A stretch of DNA of 64,000 nucleotides from Halobacteriales archaeon YIM A00013. GTDB lineage: Archaea; Halobacteriota; Halobacteria; Halobacteriales; Haloarculaceae. The notes under the pieces were generated by a model. That model saw only the letters and a list, made by a program, of their open reading frames with translations, made no database searches and was not told the origin of the DNA. Both the position numbers and the translations under genes were made by a program. Position 1 is the stretch's first letter; every line of letters begins with the position of its first letter. The DNA lies in contig JAKCFM010000001.1 of NCBI GenBank assembly GCA_025041195.1, positions 372,001 through 436,000 of the forward strand. The letters are read 5' to 3'. Of this stretch, positions 53,400 through 63,098 are shown piece by piece.

Positions 53400-54029
53400 T
53401 CACGAACAGAGCGAGACGAAGTTTTCGAGGATCGTCAGTCCGGTCTCACCGCTTTTTTCGGGATGGAACTGCGTCCCGAACACGGTGCCGTCCGCGGAGG
53501 CCACGATCGACGGGAACGGCGCACCGTACTCTGTGCTGCCAACGATTGCGTTCTCCGCAGACGGAACGGCGTAGTATGAGTGAACGAAGTAGGCGTACTC
53601 GCCGTCAACACCATCAACGAGCGGATGATCACGTTCGATTGTGAGTTCGTTCCAGCCCATGTGTGGGACGGTGAGTCCTGCATCGAATCGGACGTTATCA
53701 CCGGGAATGAGATCGAGGCCGGTAACGTCGCCCTGACCGACGCGTTCGCTTTCTTCACTGCTCGTGAGCAGCATCTGCATCCCCAGACAGATACCAAACA
53801 GCGGCGTTTCGCTCTCGGCAATCGACTGCAGCGTTTCGCGAAACGGGCCGGCGTTTTCCATCCCTTCGCTGAACGCCCCGACACCGGGGAGGATGACGCC
53901 GTCAGCTTCTTTTAATGTGGCCGGATCGTCGGTGATCACCACCGTTGCACCGACGCGCTCTAACCCGCGGGTTACGCTTTTTAGATTCCCCACACCGTAG
54001 TCCACGACGGCGATCTCTGGCGTAGCCAT
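53400..54029 (-). CDS. hisH: Imidazole glycerol phosphate synthase subunit HisH
   Basis: 209 residues. Glutamine amidotransferase with catalytic Cys81 in GICLGMQM and His-Glu in FHPEKSGETG near the end. It feeds ammonia to HisF in histidine synthesis. VDYGVGNLKSVTRGLERVG is the usual N-terminus. Confidence 0.95.
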   Translation of the reverse strand: MATPEIAVVDYGVGNLKSVTRGLERVGATVVITDDPATLKEADGVILPGVGAFSEGMENAGPFRETLQSIAESETPLFGICLGMQMLLTSSEESERVGQGDVTGLDLIPGDNVRFDAGLTVPHMGWNELTIERDHPLVDGVDGEYAYFVHSYYAVPSAENAIVGSTEYGAPFPSIVASADGTVFGTQFHPEKSGETGLTILENFVSLCS

Positions 54030-54073
54030 GGTTGGGCGTAGGAGTGGCCCGACTTTATCCCTTGCCGTAGCCG

Positions 54074-54667
54074 CTAGAAATCGCCCAACCGTGCCTGTCC
54101 ACCGACATCACCACCGACGAGCGAAACGGCGGTGTCGATGGCGCTCGCAAACGTCTCCTCCTGGCTCCGATCGTACAGCGTGGCCGCTGGATGCACGCAG
54201 ATGACGATCCGTCGTGGCTCGCCCCCAATCCGTCGTTCGATGACATCACCGGCTTCGTTCGTGACGGTCACATCGCGTTCGAGGAGATGCTCGCTTGGGA
54301 CACGGCCAAGCGTCACGATCACGGTGGGATCGACGCCGTCGATCTCGCGTTCGAGATGTTCTCTGCAGTTGGCGAGCTCGTCGGTGTGTGGATCACGGTT
54401 CTCCGGTGGTCGGCATCTGACGCAGTTGGTGATGCGAACGTCACGTCGAGCGAGGCCACGGTTACGGAGCGCCTCGTTCAACACCGTGCCGGACCGCCCG
54501 ACGAACGGTTCGCCCTCGCGGTCTTCAGTCGCACCGGGAGCTTCACCGACAAACAGGATTGGCGGTGTCGTCGTCCCCACACCGTTGACGATCTGCGATC
54601 GAGCGTCACAGAGTGCCGGACAACGGGTGCACTCAACCACCTCGACGCCGTCGATTCGTTCGCTCAT
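54074..54667 (-). CDS. udg: Family 4 uracil-DNA glycosylase
   Basis: 197 residues. Iron-sulfur cysteines C13 and C16 (VECTRCPALC) pair with TNCVRCRPPENRDPH. Motif A is GEAPGATEDREGEPFVGRSG and motif B HPAA. It removes uracil arising from cytosine deamination in DNA. MSERIDGVEV was chosen, as the longer frame adds a basic, non-family stretch. Confidence 0.92.
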   Translation of the reverse strand: MSERIDGVEVVECTRCPALCDARSQIVNGVGTTTPPILFVGEAPGATEDREGEPFVGRSGTVLNEALRNRGLARRDVRITNCVRCRPPENRDPHTDELANCREHLEREIDGVDPTVIVTLGRVPSEHLLERDVTVTNEAGDVIERRIGGEPRRIVICVHPAATLYDRSQEETFASAIDTAVSLVGGDVGGQARLGDF

Positions 54668-54690
54668 ATCCTCTGGGCGAGCGATGGGAA

Positions 54691-55260
54691 CTACAATGTT
54701 TTGTTCCGGGGCTGCGCATTCACCGCGCGAGCAGCCTGTCTGGCGACGCGGAGTGGCTCCGGACGAGTTCCTGTTGGTGTGAATTCTCGGACGATTCGCG
54801 TTGCCTCGTCCCTGTCGACCCCAACCGCACGGATGAACAGGTGGCCATCGTTCACTTCCAGTGGCCACCGCTCTGGAAGCGAGCGGTATCGTTCAAGCGC
54901 CATCGTTCGCTGGTGGCCATCACGCGCCGACCTGATCGCGGATTCGAGGCCGTTGGACTCCTCGAAGGCGATAGCCAGTGTTGGCCGACCTACGTGCTCG
55001 GCAAACGCACTGAGAGCAAGGATGTTGTACTGGGCGGGCGCAATACCGGCGATAAAAACGTACTGAACGTCAGGGCGCTCTAGCCGGTCGACCAGAGTGG
55101 TCAACGTTGCGGTGCTGTCCGATCCACCAACGGTGAGCTCGCCGAAGACGAAGCCGTCCACGACGCGGTCGGCGCGCACCACCACACCGGCCACCGTGGC
55201 CAACGCAGCACCTGGAGCGTACGATGTTGCAAGCCCAAGCGCCCGTGCTCCTGATTTCAC
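54691..55260 (-). CDS. DUF99-family protein
   Basis: The product has 189 residues. VVRADRVVDGFVFGELTVGG (N-terminal part), VQYVFIAGIAPAQYNILAL and GRPTLAIAFEESNGLESAI match DUF99, an archaeal family related to endonuclease V-type folds. The GTG start overlaps the DUF5786 stop. Position next to udg fits a DNA repair theme. Confidence 0.82.
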   Translation of the reverse strand: MKSGARALGLATSYAPGAALATVAGVVVRADRVVDGFVFGELTVGGSDSTATLTTLVDRLERPDVQYVFIAGIAPAQYNILALSAFAEHVGRPTLAIAFEESNGLESAIRSARDGHQRTMALERYRSLPERWPLEVNDGHLFIRAVGVDRDEATRIVREFTPTGTRPEPLRVARQAARAVNAQPRNKTL

Positions 55261-55427
55261 TCTTTCATATCTTCAAGTCGGTCCAACAGCTCCTCGTTCG
55301 ACGTGTCGAATTCGAAGGAGACGCTCCCGTCGTGTGCAATCTGCGATTCGATCGCGTCGTCGTCCTCGTAGTCGGTGTCAATCTCCCTGTTCTCCTGTTC
55401 GGATTCATCGTAGCTCCCAAAGCCCAT
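55257..55427 (-). CDS. DUF5786-like small acidic protein
   Basis: 56 residues, very acidic, with MGFGSYDESEQENREIDTD at the start and FEFDTSNEELLDRLEDMK at the end, as in the haloarchaeal DUF5786 family. It is coupled to the DUF99 gene by overlap. The function is unknown. Confidence 0.78.
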   Translation of the reverse strand: MGFGSYDESEQENREIDTDYEDDDAIESQIAHDGSVSFEFDTSNEELLDRLEDMKE

Positions 55428-55534
55428 ACAGTAAAACGTAGGGAACAATCATTGAAAAACGTTGGCTGCAGAGCCGTCTGGCGGTCGATACAAAAAACAG
55501 GTAGGATAAAGTGGCTGAGAAGAGCGTATACCGC

Positions 55535-56146
55535 ATGGAGGTTCGAAACGTCACCGACACGGCCGAGACGTTCACCAGCAACGTGTATCTTGTTCCCGAG
55601 CCAGTGCCCACTCTGATCGATGCTGGCGCAATGTCCGGGGTTGTCGATGCAATCACCGATTCCGTCTCCACCATCGATCGTGTGTTGCTCACCCATCAGC
55701 ACGGCGACCACATTGGAGAGCTCGATGCGATCGTGTCGGCGTTCGATCCAGAGATTTACGCGTACGATGCGTTCGACGCTCGGACCAACGAAATCAAGGA
55801 CGGCGATTTGGTTTCAATCGGCGGGGAGCCGTTCGAAGTGGTGTACACCCCCGGTCACGCTGGCGATCACGTCTGTTATCTGGGTGCAGACGTGCTGTTT
55901 TCGGGCGACGTTGTGGTCCACGATGATGGCGCGTTTGAGGGGGGTAGCTTCGGTCGCACGGATTTGGCCGGGCAGTCTCGCGAGCGGTTGATCGAGAGCA
56001 TCGAGACGCTGCTCGATCGGATGGGTTCGGATGTGTCTGAACTTTACGCCGGACACGGCTCGACCTTCACGGGTGAGGTTCGCCAGATCGTCGAGACGGC
56101 ACTCGAACGCGCCAAACGCAGGGAGCCGAAATATCCAGAGCAGTGA
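55535..56146 (+). CDS. Metallo-beta-lactamase-fold hydrolase
   Basis: 203 residues. LLTHQHGDHIGE (H54, H56, D58, H59) is the zinc motif, with TPGHAGDHVCYL and GDVVVHDDG after it and AGHGSTF near the end. It resembles glyoxalase II and related thiolesterases. ATG 55535 is preferred. The next gene overlaps by GTGA. Confidence 0.88.
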   Translation: MEVRNVTDTAETFTSNVYLVPEPVPTLIDAGAMSGVVDAITDSVSTIDRVLLTHQHGDHIGELDAIVSAFDPEIYAYDAFDARTNEIKDGDLVSIGGEPFEVVYTPGHAGDHVCYLGADVLFSGDVVVHDDGAFEGGSFGRTDLAGQSRERLIESIETLLDRMGSDVSELYAGHGSTFTGEVRQIVETALERAKRREPKYPEQ

Positions 56147-56940
56147 GCGCTACCGAGACGATCGAGCTTGCGGACGGCCGACAGTTGGAGTTCAGCTCGA
56201 TCGGGCCGGAATCGGGCGAGACCGTAGTGTTCTGTCACGGCACGCCGGGGAGCTGTCTGCTCGGCAGGCTGTTCGAGGAGTCCGCAACCGCGGCGGGCGT
56301 TCGGGTTCTCACGCCGTCGCGTCCGGGCTACGGTAGATCGACGCCTCCAACGTCGGGATTCGAATCGTGGGCGGCCGACTGCGTGCAGCTGCTCGATGCG
56401 CTCTCAATTGATCGAACGACTGTCTGGGGTTTCTCTGGCGGCGGTCCGTTTGCGCTTGCGCTGGCTGCGACCGTTCCCGAACGAATCCAGCGCGTCGAGC
56501 TGATTGCTCCGGTTGTCCCCGAAACGAGTGGCGGTCCGTTCGAGTCGCTTTCGCGAGTTCCCCTATTGCTCGGCGCTGTTCTGCGGCTCGTCGACTGGAG
56601 TACCAGGATTCGTGGCCCAGAGATGATCACTGGGCAGCTCACCAACACGTCGGTGAGCCCCGCGCTCGCGGAGAGTGTCGCGGCTGATTTTTACCATGCA
56701 ATTTCGGAGACCACGGCCGGTGCTATCGGCGAGAGCCAACTGTTCGGGGACGAATGGGCGCTTCCGACCGTCCCAGAATCCGTTCCCCTGGAACTCACCC
56801 ACGGACGGGCGGATTCAAACGTCAGAATCGAACCCGTGCTGGAAACGCTCAGCGACCGCTGTGACAGAATCACCACGCCGAAAAATGATCATCTCGGGAC
56901 GCTGCTCACTCGTCGGAACTCTCTCGTGAGTGGGTTATAA
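56143..56940 (+). CDS. Alpha/beta hydrolase
   Basis: 265 residues. CHGTPGSCLLGRL is the oxyanion loop and GFSGGGPFAL carries nucleophile Ser98. RPGYGRSTPP and the late DHLG supply the expected Asp/His pair. It is translationally coupled to the metallo-hydrolase. The substrate is unknown. Confidence 0.85.
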   Translation: MSATETIELADGRQLEFSSIGPESGETVVFCHGTPGSCLLGRLFEESATAAGVRVLTPSRPGYGRSTPPTSGFESWAADCVQLLDALSIDRTTVWGFSGGGPFALALAATVPERIQRVELIAPVVPETSGGPFESLSRVPLLLGAVLRLVDWSTRIRGPEMITGQLTNTSVSPALAESVAADFYHAISETTAGAIGESQLFGDEWALPTVPESVPLELTHGRADSNVRIEPVLETLSDRCDRITTPKNDHLGTLLTRRNSLVSGL

Positions 56941-57304
56941 TAATAATCAAGCCCGACAGCGATCTGGACTCGGACAGGAACTGTTTTCGACAGCCCATGC
57001 GACCCGTCTGGACACCCAGTTTCTCGAACGCCAGTTGCCTGACGTCCGGTAGTTGGTCTTCACACACCTCCGCTTGCACGGAGACGTTTCGGGCTGTGGC
57101 GGTTTTCCATCGAGGCGTTCACCTCGGTCCCTTCTTACGGAGGCTTTGGTTTTTACCTCGCATCTACACCGATCGATCCCGATGACCGATCCGTCATAGA
57201 TTGTCCGATTGGCCCTCGCTGTCGTGCTGTATCTCTCTGTATGGGGGCTGTCTGAATAAACATTGTTACGAGTTAACTAGTAACGCATCCTTCGTTCCGT
57301 CGGA
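56941..57304. other. Intergenic region between the hydrolase and polC
   Basis: Both neighbours end or face into this gap, and no start or gene can be supported. A minus-strand frame reading VCEDQLPDVRQLAFEKLG is open for about 50 codons. It may be a fragment of something older, but I do not recognise it. Confidence 0.35.
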
Positions 57305-60300
57305 TCACATGAAATCGCCGAGCGTCGACGGTTTGTTGTGATCGTTTTCGAAGACACTCTCAAGCTGTCGATCCAGGATTTCGAGACGTTGTTTCGTGTA
57401 CTCCCGACAGCCAAACTCGTCTGCAACACGAATGGCGGTGTCGAGATACTTGTTCACTGAGCCTTCATGCACCGTGAGCGCAACGCGTCCGCCACAGTCG
57501 AGACACTCGCCCGCCAATGGGACGCGCCGATATTTGGTGTTGCAATCCAGACAGCGCGTCTCCTGGCTGGCAAACGCCCGCAGATTGCCGATCAGATCCG
57601 GCAGGAAATGATACTCGATGATACGCTCTGCCACGTCGGTTTCGTCGACTGCACGGAGCCGTCTGGCGAGCGCCAGCTGTGCGTCCATCTTTTCGAGCAT
57701 CGAACCCAGGGTTTTGTAGGCCGAAAGGTCCGGTCCGGCGGCGATATTTGTGGTGTCGTGCGTGTGATCGAACCCTTCGTACTGGTGGTCGGTGCCGAGC
57801 GTGTCTTCGGCGATCGTGATGTCAACATCGCCTGGATCGGCCATCTCACGAGTGGCCTCGTAGAACGCCAGGGGATACGGGCCATGAATGTCCACGTTGT
57901 GCGCTTCGTCATCGATCTCTGTTGGATCGATTCGTGAGGACATCACCAGCGGCGCGTCCATGGAGTTGTGCGCGTACAGCCAGTTGGCGGTGAAGATTGG
58001 CTCCCCACCAACCTGGAGGTCGTACAGATAGCCATCGTACTCGACACGCTCAATGTCGGTGATTTCGAGATAGACGAGATCTCCCTCGGTTAGCACTCGA
58101 AGCTCTTCGAGGAGCGTCTGGGTTGCTGGCTCAAGCGAGCGTTGATCGAGCGTTCGAACGAGCTCGGCCAGCGTCGACAGCGCCACTGTCTCACCACGAA
58201 TTGCGGCGCGATCAATGAGCTGTGGCCCGTCATCCAACGTTTCACGAAGCGTCGTGAGTGCGTCGGGAATCGTCACCACGAGCTGTCTGGGATCGTCACC
58301 AGATCGTGGCTGCGACGGACGTGTCGCAGTGAGTTTGAACCCCATGTCCGTCCGTTCAATCGAGGGGACGAGCCCCAGACGCAGACAGAGAAACACGAGC
58401 CCGTTTGTGACGGCATCGGTGGGCGCTATGAGCGAAAGTGCCTGATCGGCAGTCTGTCCACCGCCGTTTTCGGCACTCATGTAGCCGCGCAAAAAGGACT
58501 GAATGACGGGCTCGGGCGCAGTTCGAATGACGGCTGGAATCTCTGTGTGCGCACCCAGCGACTGGAGCAGTTCGCCCACCACCGGTGGTAACCGTGCGCT
58601 GGAGCCGTCCATTTCGAGCGCACAGTCGAGCGTTTGGTCAACGACGGTTTCGAGTCGCTCACGGACGGGTTGTCTGTCGACCGAGACGGTGCGTGCGTCC
58701 TCGTGGGTGTCGTCTGCGATAAGGAGCCCACACAACCAGCCAAACGATTCATCGACGTCGAACTCGCGTGCGATCCCGCGGTCCTCGCCACGTCGTGCAA
58801 TCTCCATCGAGCCTTGCTTGCCACCGTTACTGGGTCCTCCGTCGTCGACCATCGACAGCGGGAGCGTTGAACTCCCGCTCGGGTCGTCGACGACAACGTG
58901 GGGCACATCGAGTCGGTCAGCCAGATCAATCGTCGTCTGCTCGCCATCGATATCGAAGGCTCCTGGCGCGACGAGCAGCTCACCAACAGAGAGCTCATCG
59001 CCGGCAACTGCCTCGATAGCGCCATCGTATCGAAAGAGGCTGTGATTTTCCGTGATCGTCAGCGTCCGACCACACTGAGTGGTGATTGTGAGCAGCGGTT
59101 CGTCGCTCACGCGATATCTGATGGCCTTCTCAATCGGCCTCGGACTGGCGCTGTGATCGTCTGCGAACGCGAACGTCGTCCAGCCTTCATCAACACACGT
59201 TTTCTTCTGGAACTTCCCATCGTACTCGATCGGACAGTCCAGTTCGTTCCAGAACGAGTCGAACGAGAGCGTCTTTGGCGTCCCATCGGCGTCGATCGCA
59301 CAGAGCTCTGCGTCGGCGACGACGCTGCCCCCACGCTTATCAGGCAAATACAGCTTGCTGAAATTCAACAGCCCGTCCATTAACAACATCACACAGTCTT
59401 CGTCACCATCACACTGTCCAACGTACACGTCATTTGCCAGCAGGGTGTGCGTCTGCTCGACCGTACAGCAGTAGGTGTGTGAAACGTCAGCCTCGACGAA
59501 TTGAACGGCAGTTACCGTCTCGAAGCTCGGCGCACTCGCCTGCTCGCTGTCGGTCGTTGACGGCGCACCCGGCAGTCGATCGCCGACAGCAATCTCGCTG
59601 GCTTGCACCTCCGCAAGTGATTCGCCGCGATAGAGCGTGTGATCGGGCGTCAGTCTGAGCGTCGACCCGGCTGCCGTCTCGATGGCGATGAGATGCTCCG
59701 GTGCGGGGTGTTTCGAGACCGTTGTAATCGCACTCGTCGTGGGCGTTCCATCTGCCGCAAGCGATGGAACCCTGATTGGCGCATCGAGCTCGACGGTTTC
59801 CGTCCCGAGGGCGTCGCGTTCCGGTGACTCCAGGCGCGATTCTACCAGCTCATCGATTCGCTCTCGCTGCCGGTCGCCCGAGCCATCGATGTAGGGAACC
59901 GTTGTCGAGGGATGGAAACAGTTCCGACGCTTCGCGGCGTGGAAGTACGGATGGGCGTAGCCAACGGCGGCCGTGGTGAATCCGACGATCCGGCCAACAA
60001 CCGCCGCTGACGTGTGGGGTGCCATTCCGAACACCAGCTCGCCAACGAGATCGTCGCGGCCTTCAAGCTCGTAGAACGGCTCCATATCGTAGTAGCGAAC
60101 CAGAAGATCGTCGACGAAATCGGCCGTCTTGAGCAGGTGTTCAGCTGCCCCCATCGACAACACCACGTCCTGTACGCGCAGCTCTACGAGCTGGTCGGCG
60201 TGTTCGAGTGGCTCGCCGTCGATATCCTCCTCATAGCCAAGCGAGCGGAATTGATCAACGGTGACTGACAGCTCCGATGGCCGCACTGCCGTCACCGGGA

Positions 60301-62719
60301 GATCCGTCATGTCGTACCGGATGGTCCCGTCTTTGAACGCCGACACGCCGTGCTTTGCCCGGAGAATTCCCTTCTCCATCGGCTCGGGCACCTTCTGCTC
60401 GGAAGTGAGCCCCTTGACGCCCTTGAGGATGTCAAAGCCGTGCGCACGCTCGGAAAGCGACGCAAGGGCGTCGTGATATGCTTCGTCGATATCGATCGAC
60501 TGATAGGTGACTGGCGAGGCGAGCGCCTCACAGCGTGGACACTCCGCCCGGCCGGATTCATCCGGCTCAACGCGGATTTCACAGTCTCGACACTCATACA
60601 CCGGCACCGTCACCGTTTCGCAGTCCGGACAGGTGGCCTCGTACGTCCGAGTCGTGCAGTCCGGACACTCACGGCGGGCGATCTGTACGTCAACAGTGCC
60701 GACAGACGACTGGAGTGAGTCAGCGTGCGAGGCGGCGGCGCTCACGTCGCGCTGGCTCCCACCAGCCTCGCCGATCGGAAAGAGCGTGTGGACTGCCGGA
60801 CTCAGCTCACGACTTTCGGACTTTTCCGGCCGGCCCATTCGATTCCCGATCCTGGTCGGTGCGCGCTCGCGAACGGTGAACGGTGCGACCTCGTTGACAG
60901 CCTTGATGGCGTTCGTCCCCGGTGGATCGTGGACGGCGTCGTCTTCTGACTCGCTCCCCCAGGTGAGGGCCTGCTCGGACAGCTCCTCGATCGACCAGGA
61001 TTTCTCAAGCGACGCTCCCAGCCCGAGCGTTCTGACGAACGGCTGCGCATCCGGAATTTCGATCGTTTCATCGTGTTGAATGTGTTCGACCAACAGCGTT
61101 TCGAGCGCCGTTGTAACCGGTTCACTCCGATCGAGGCGAACGGTGTCACCGTCGAGCTCGCCATCGGCAACGCTGCTTGCGAGATGGTCGAACTGACCGA
61201 CGGTGAGATCGTGCCAGAGATAGGTGAACGCGGGATGAAGCGGCGTGTCGTACGTGTTGACCCACGAAAGCGCCTGCTCTGCGGTTGGCTCCTCGATCGA
61301 AACGTGTGGGTCATCGCGCAGCGCCTGGAGGTCACCCCCATCGCGCTCAAACGCCTGTGCCCACCACTCGACGGTGAACGAAGCCGGGACGAGCGGGTGA
61401 TTGTTCTCAACGAACTCGCCGTAGTTGACGAGATACTCGCCGAGATCCAGAACGGCCTCGACGCCGTTTCTGATCTCGATCGCCTCCTCTGGATCATCGA
61501 TCCGTCTAACCTCGCCGTTGGCGAGCCGTACCGTCGGTCCTTCGATCGTGTCGACAGGAACGACGCCGGCGGCCTTTCCGGGCCGTTCCGTTTTGATCTG
61601 TGTTCCTGTTGCCAGAAAGTCGTCGACCAGATGCATCGTTGCCGGATGGACGCCAGCGGTGGCAAAGCCGTGATTTCTGGCGCGTCCATACCGCAGTCGA
61701 AAGCCGCCATGGCGTGAGGGGTGTGAGAACACCGGCCGCCCGGCGATGAGATCGCGCAAAAACTTTTCTTTCGGATCCGCACGTGGCGGTCCCAGTGACT
61801 CCTCGCTGGCGGTGTCTGTATCGTCACTCTCTGTGGCGTGCTCGCCGTTGTCGTCAGCATCGTCGCTCGAATCGCCGATCGTCCCGTCAATCAGATCGTC
61901 GAGCCATGGCCAGGACAGCTCGTCGAGCTGCGTGGTGTAGCGCTTGATCTTCGGGGCTTTCTGGGCAATTCCTTCACCGAGAACGAGACACATCCCGCCA
62001 CGTGGGCTGTTGGTGTCGACGCGCTCTAGATCACGTGTTGCAGACACCTCTGCGTCGCCGGTTGCCTCCCCGTCGAGCATGATCGGGGAATGCTCGGCGA
62101 TGAACTTCGTCTCCTTATCTTTGGGCGAGTACTGCAGCCCGGTTTCGTTGTCGTAGATCCCCAACTCCTCTGCGTATCGCTCAATCTCTGCATCACGGGG
62201 CTTGTATCGATCCAGCCCCAGCAGCGTGCGTGCGTAATCAGCAACAAGCACAGAGAGTGCCTGTGCCGTTCCGCCGGCAGAGCGGATCGGGCCCGCGTAA
62301 AACACCCGGACGAACTGCGAGCCATCGTCATTATCGAGCACCTCCACCCGATCGATCCCTTCGATCGGCGCGGCGACAACGCCCTCGGTCAACAGCGCAA
62401 CGGCAGTCCGAACCGCCCCCTCGATCTTACCGGCCGTGGTTTCGTAGCTGCCGACAGTTCCGTCGGCAAAATCCTCTGCCAGCGCAAGCGCGGCCTCCTC
62501 ACGGCTCATCGTTGCTTCGAGCTCGCGAACCCGATCCGCAACGCCCGGAATTCCAAGGATGTTCTCGACTCGGTCGGCCATGTCCTTTGCAACCGGAATC
62601 TCGACCGATGTGGTCGGGTCACCACCTCGCTCGCGGGCGGCCTCAGCGGTCTCGAACGCGTCGTCGAGCTGCGATTCGATCTCCGCAAAGTACTGGTCGA
62701 TGCCGGTCACAGCTCCCAC
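57305..62719 (-). CDS. polC: DNA polymerase D large subunit (DP2) with two inteins
   Basis: The precursor has 1804 codons, of which 1181 remain after removal of two inteins (residues 934-1102 and 1132-1585). DP2 is the catalytic subunit of the archaeal replicative family D polymerase. Visible are VEIPVAKDMADRVENIL near the start, FYAGPIRSAGGTAQALSVLV, zinc cysteines in CPDCTTRTYEATCPDCE and CRDC/CPRC (about 700-760), and the catalytic CDGDEDCVMLLMDGLLNFSK. The exteins continue MDAPLVMSSRIDPTEIDDEAHN. A C-terminal zinc site CLDCNTKYRR/CLDCGG is also present. ATG 62719 begins the family N-terminus. The small subunit is not in the window. Confidence 0.97.
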   Translation of the reverse strand: MGAVTGIDQYFAEIESQLDDAFETAEAARERGGDPTTSVEIPVAKDMADRVENILGIPGVADRVRELEATMSREEAALALAEDFADGTVGSYETTAGKIEGAVRTAVALLTEGVVAAPIEGIDRVEVLDNDDGSQFVRVFYAGPIRSAGGTAQALSVLVADYARTLLGLDRYKPRDAEIERYAEELGIYDNETGLQYSPKDKETKFIAEHSPIMLDGEATGDAEVSATRDLERVDTNSPRGGMCLVLGEGIAQKAPKIKRYTTQLDELSWPWLDDLIDGTIGDSSDDADDNGEHATESDDTDTASEESLGPPRADPKEKFLRDLIAGRPVFSHPSRHGGFRLRYGRARNHGFATAGVHPATMHLVDDFLATGTQIKTERPGKAAGVVPVDTIEGPTVRLANGEVRRIDDPEEAIEIRNGVEAVLDLGEYLVNYGEFVENNHPLVPASFTVEWWAQAFERDGGDLQALRDDPHVSIEEPTAEQALSWVNTYDTPLHPAFTYLWHDLTVGQFDHLASSVADGELDGDTVRLDRSEPVTTALETLLVEHIQHDETIEIPDAQPFVRTLGLGASLEKSWSIEELSEQALTWGSESEDDAVHDPPGTNAIKAVNEVAPFTVRERAPTRIGNRMGRPEKSESRELSPAVHTLFPIGEAGGSQRDVSAAASHADSLQSSVGTVDVQIARRECPDCTTRTYEATCPDCETVTVPVYECRDCEIRVEPDESGRAECPRCEALASPVTYQSIDIDEAYHDALASLSERAHGFDILKGVKGLTSEQKVPEPMEKGILRAKHGVSAFKDGTIRYDMTDLPVTAVRPSELSVTVDQFRSLGYEEDIDGEPLEHADQLVELRVQDVVLSMGAAEHLLKTADFVDDLLVRYYDMEPFYELEGRDDLVGELVFGMAPHTSAAVVGRIVGFTTAAVGYAHPYFHAAKRRNCFHPSTTVPYIDGSGDRQRERIDELVESRLESPERDALGTETVELDAPIRVPSLAADGTPTTSAITTVSKHPAPEHLIAIETAAGSTLRLTPDHTLYRGESLAEVQASEIAVGDRLPGAPSTTDSEQASAPSFETVTAVQFVEADVSHTYCCTVEQTHTLLANDVYVGQCDGDEDCVMLLMDGLLNFSKLYLPDKRGGSVVADAELCAIDADGTPKTLSFDSFWNELDCPIEYDGKFQKKTCVDEGWTTFAFADDHSASPRPIEKAIRYRVSDEPLLTITTQCGRTLTITENHSLFRYDGAIEAVAGDELSVGELLVAPGAFDIDGEQTTIDLADRLDVPHVVVDDPSGSSTLPLSMVDDGGPSNGGKQGSMEIARRGEDRGIAREFDVDESFGWLCGLLIADDTHEDARTVSVDRQPVRERLETVVDQTLDCALEMDGSSARLPPVVGELLQSLGAHTEIPAVIRTAPEPVIQSFLRGYMSAENGGGQTADQALSLIAPTDAVTNGLVFLCLRLGLVPSIERTDMGFKLTATRPSQPRSGDDPRQLVVTIPDALTTLRETLDDGPQLIDRAAIRGETVALSTLAELVRTLDQRSLEPATQTLLEELRVLTEGDLVYLEITDIERVEYDGYLYDLQVGGEPIFTANWLYAHNSMDAPLVMSSRIDPTEIDDEAHNVDIHGPYPLAFYEATREMADPGDVDITIAEDTLGTDHQYEGFDHTHDTTNIAAGPDLSAYKTLGSMLEKMDAQLALARRLRAVDETDVAERIIEYHFLPDLIGNLRAFASQETRCLDCNTKYRRVPLAGECLDCGGRVALTVHEGSVNKYLDTAIRVADEFGCREYTKQRLEILDRQLESVFENDHNKPSTLGDFM
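57965..59326 (-). other. Intein 2 in polC (LAGLIDADG-type endonuclease)
   Basis: 454 residues from Ser1132 (SVVADAELCAIDADG) to Asn1585 (IFTANWLYAHN), between PDKRGG and SMDAPLV. Block B TITENHSLF and final HN are intact. The endonuclease region has FGWLCGLLIADDT and IQSFLRGYMSAEN, degenerate forms of the LAGLIDADG motif, so homing activity may be weak. Ser1586 is the +1 nucleophile. Confidence 0.9.
59414..59920 (-). other. Mini-intein 1 in polC (no endonuclease, C-terminal Gln)
   Basis: 169 residues from Cys934 (CFHPSTTVPYIDG) to Gln1102 (LLANDVYVGQ), inserted between AKRRN and CDGDEDC, at the catalytic aspartate motif. Splicing motifs: TPDHTLYRG (block B) and HTYCCTVEQTHTLLAND (block F). 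Gln replaces the usual C-terminal Asn, and Gly replaces the penultimate His. Inteins ending in Gln are known from other PolD proteins and splice more slowly or by a modified path. No LAGLIDADG endonuclease is present. Extein Cys1103 is the +1 nucleophile. Confidence 0.9.
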
Positions 62720-62888
62720 AGCCCGCTCGGGGTATTCGACTCGCTGTCAGCTCCACGGCGGGGACGCCGGGAAACTCGCCACTGCTGGTCGGACTCGACG
62801 CTCCAGTGATGCATGACTCTGACTCTGAGCGAGCACTGCAAAAAAGTTCCCGAACGGTCCAATTGAGTGAGCAGTCCGCACGCGTGTG

Positions 62889-63098
62889 TTATTGCCAGTC
62901 AGCAAGCGCAAGCGCGTCACCAACTGGCATCGAAAGCCAGGCCCCATCGCGGCAGATGTCGGCAATGATGACATCGCCCGAGTCTTCTGCCATCATTACC
63001 TCGTGGTCGACGCACGACTTCGACGCCGGGGCCGTATTAGGCACCATAATCCCAGTTGGATCCTCATAAATATAAACGTAACGAAGACGTCGATCCAT
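62889..63098 (-). CDS. Small unknown protein
   Basis: A 69-codon ORF with YVYIYEDPTGIMVPNTAPASKS and ending DGAWLSMPVGDALALADWQ. I recognise no domain. It lies upstream of polC on the same strand. A shorter start within it is possible. The stretch 62720-62888 has nothing further. Confidence 0.4.
   Translation of the reverse strand: MDRRLRYVYIYEDPTGIMVPNTAPASKSCVDHEVMMAEDSGDVIIADICRDGAWLSMPVGDALALADWQ

Noticed and set aside
57020-57130. Possible transposase remnant in the polC-hydrolase gap.
   Set aside because: A short open frame exists, but it resembles no insertion sequence I can name, and no inverted ends are seen.
60802-61890. A 362-codon ORF inside polC on the same strand.
   Set aside because: Out-of-frame shadow with arginine/serine-rich sequence.
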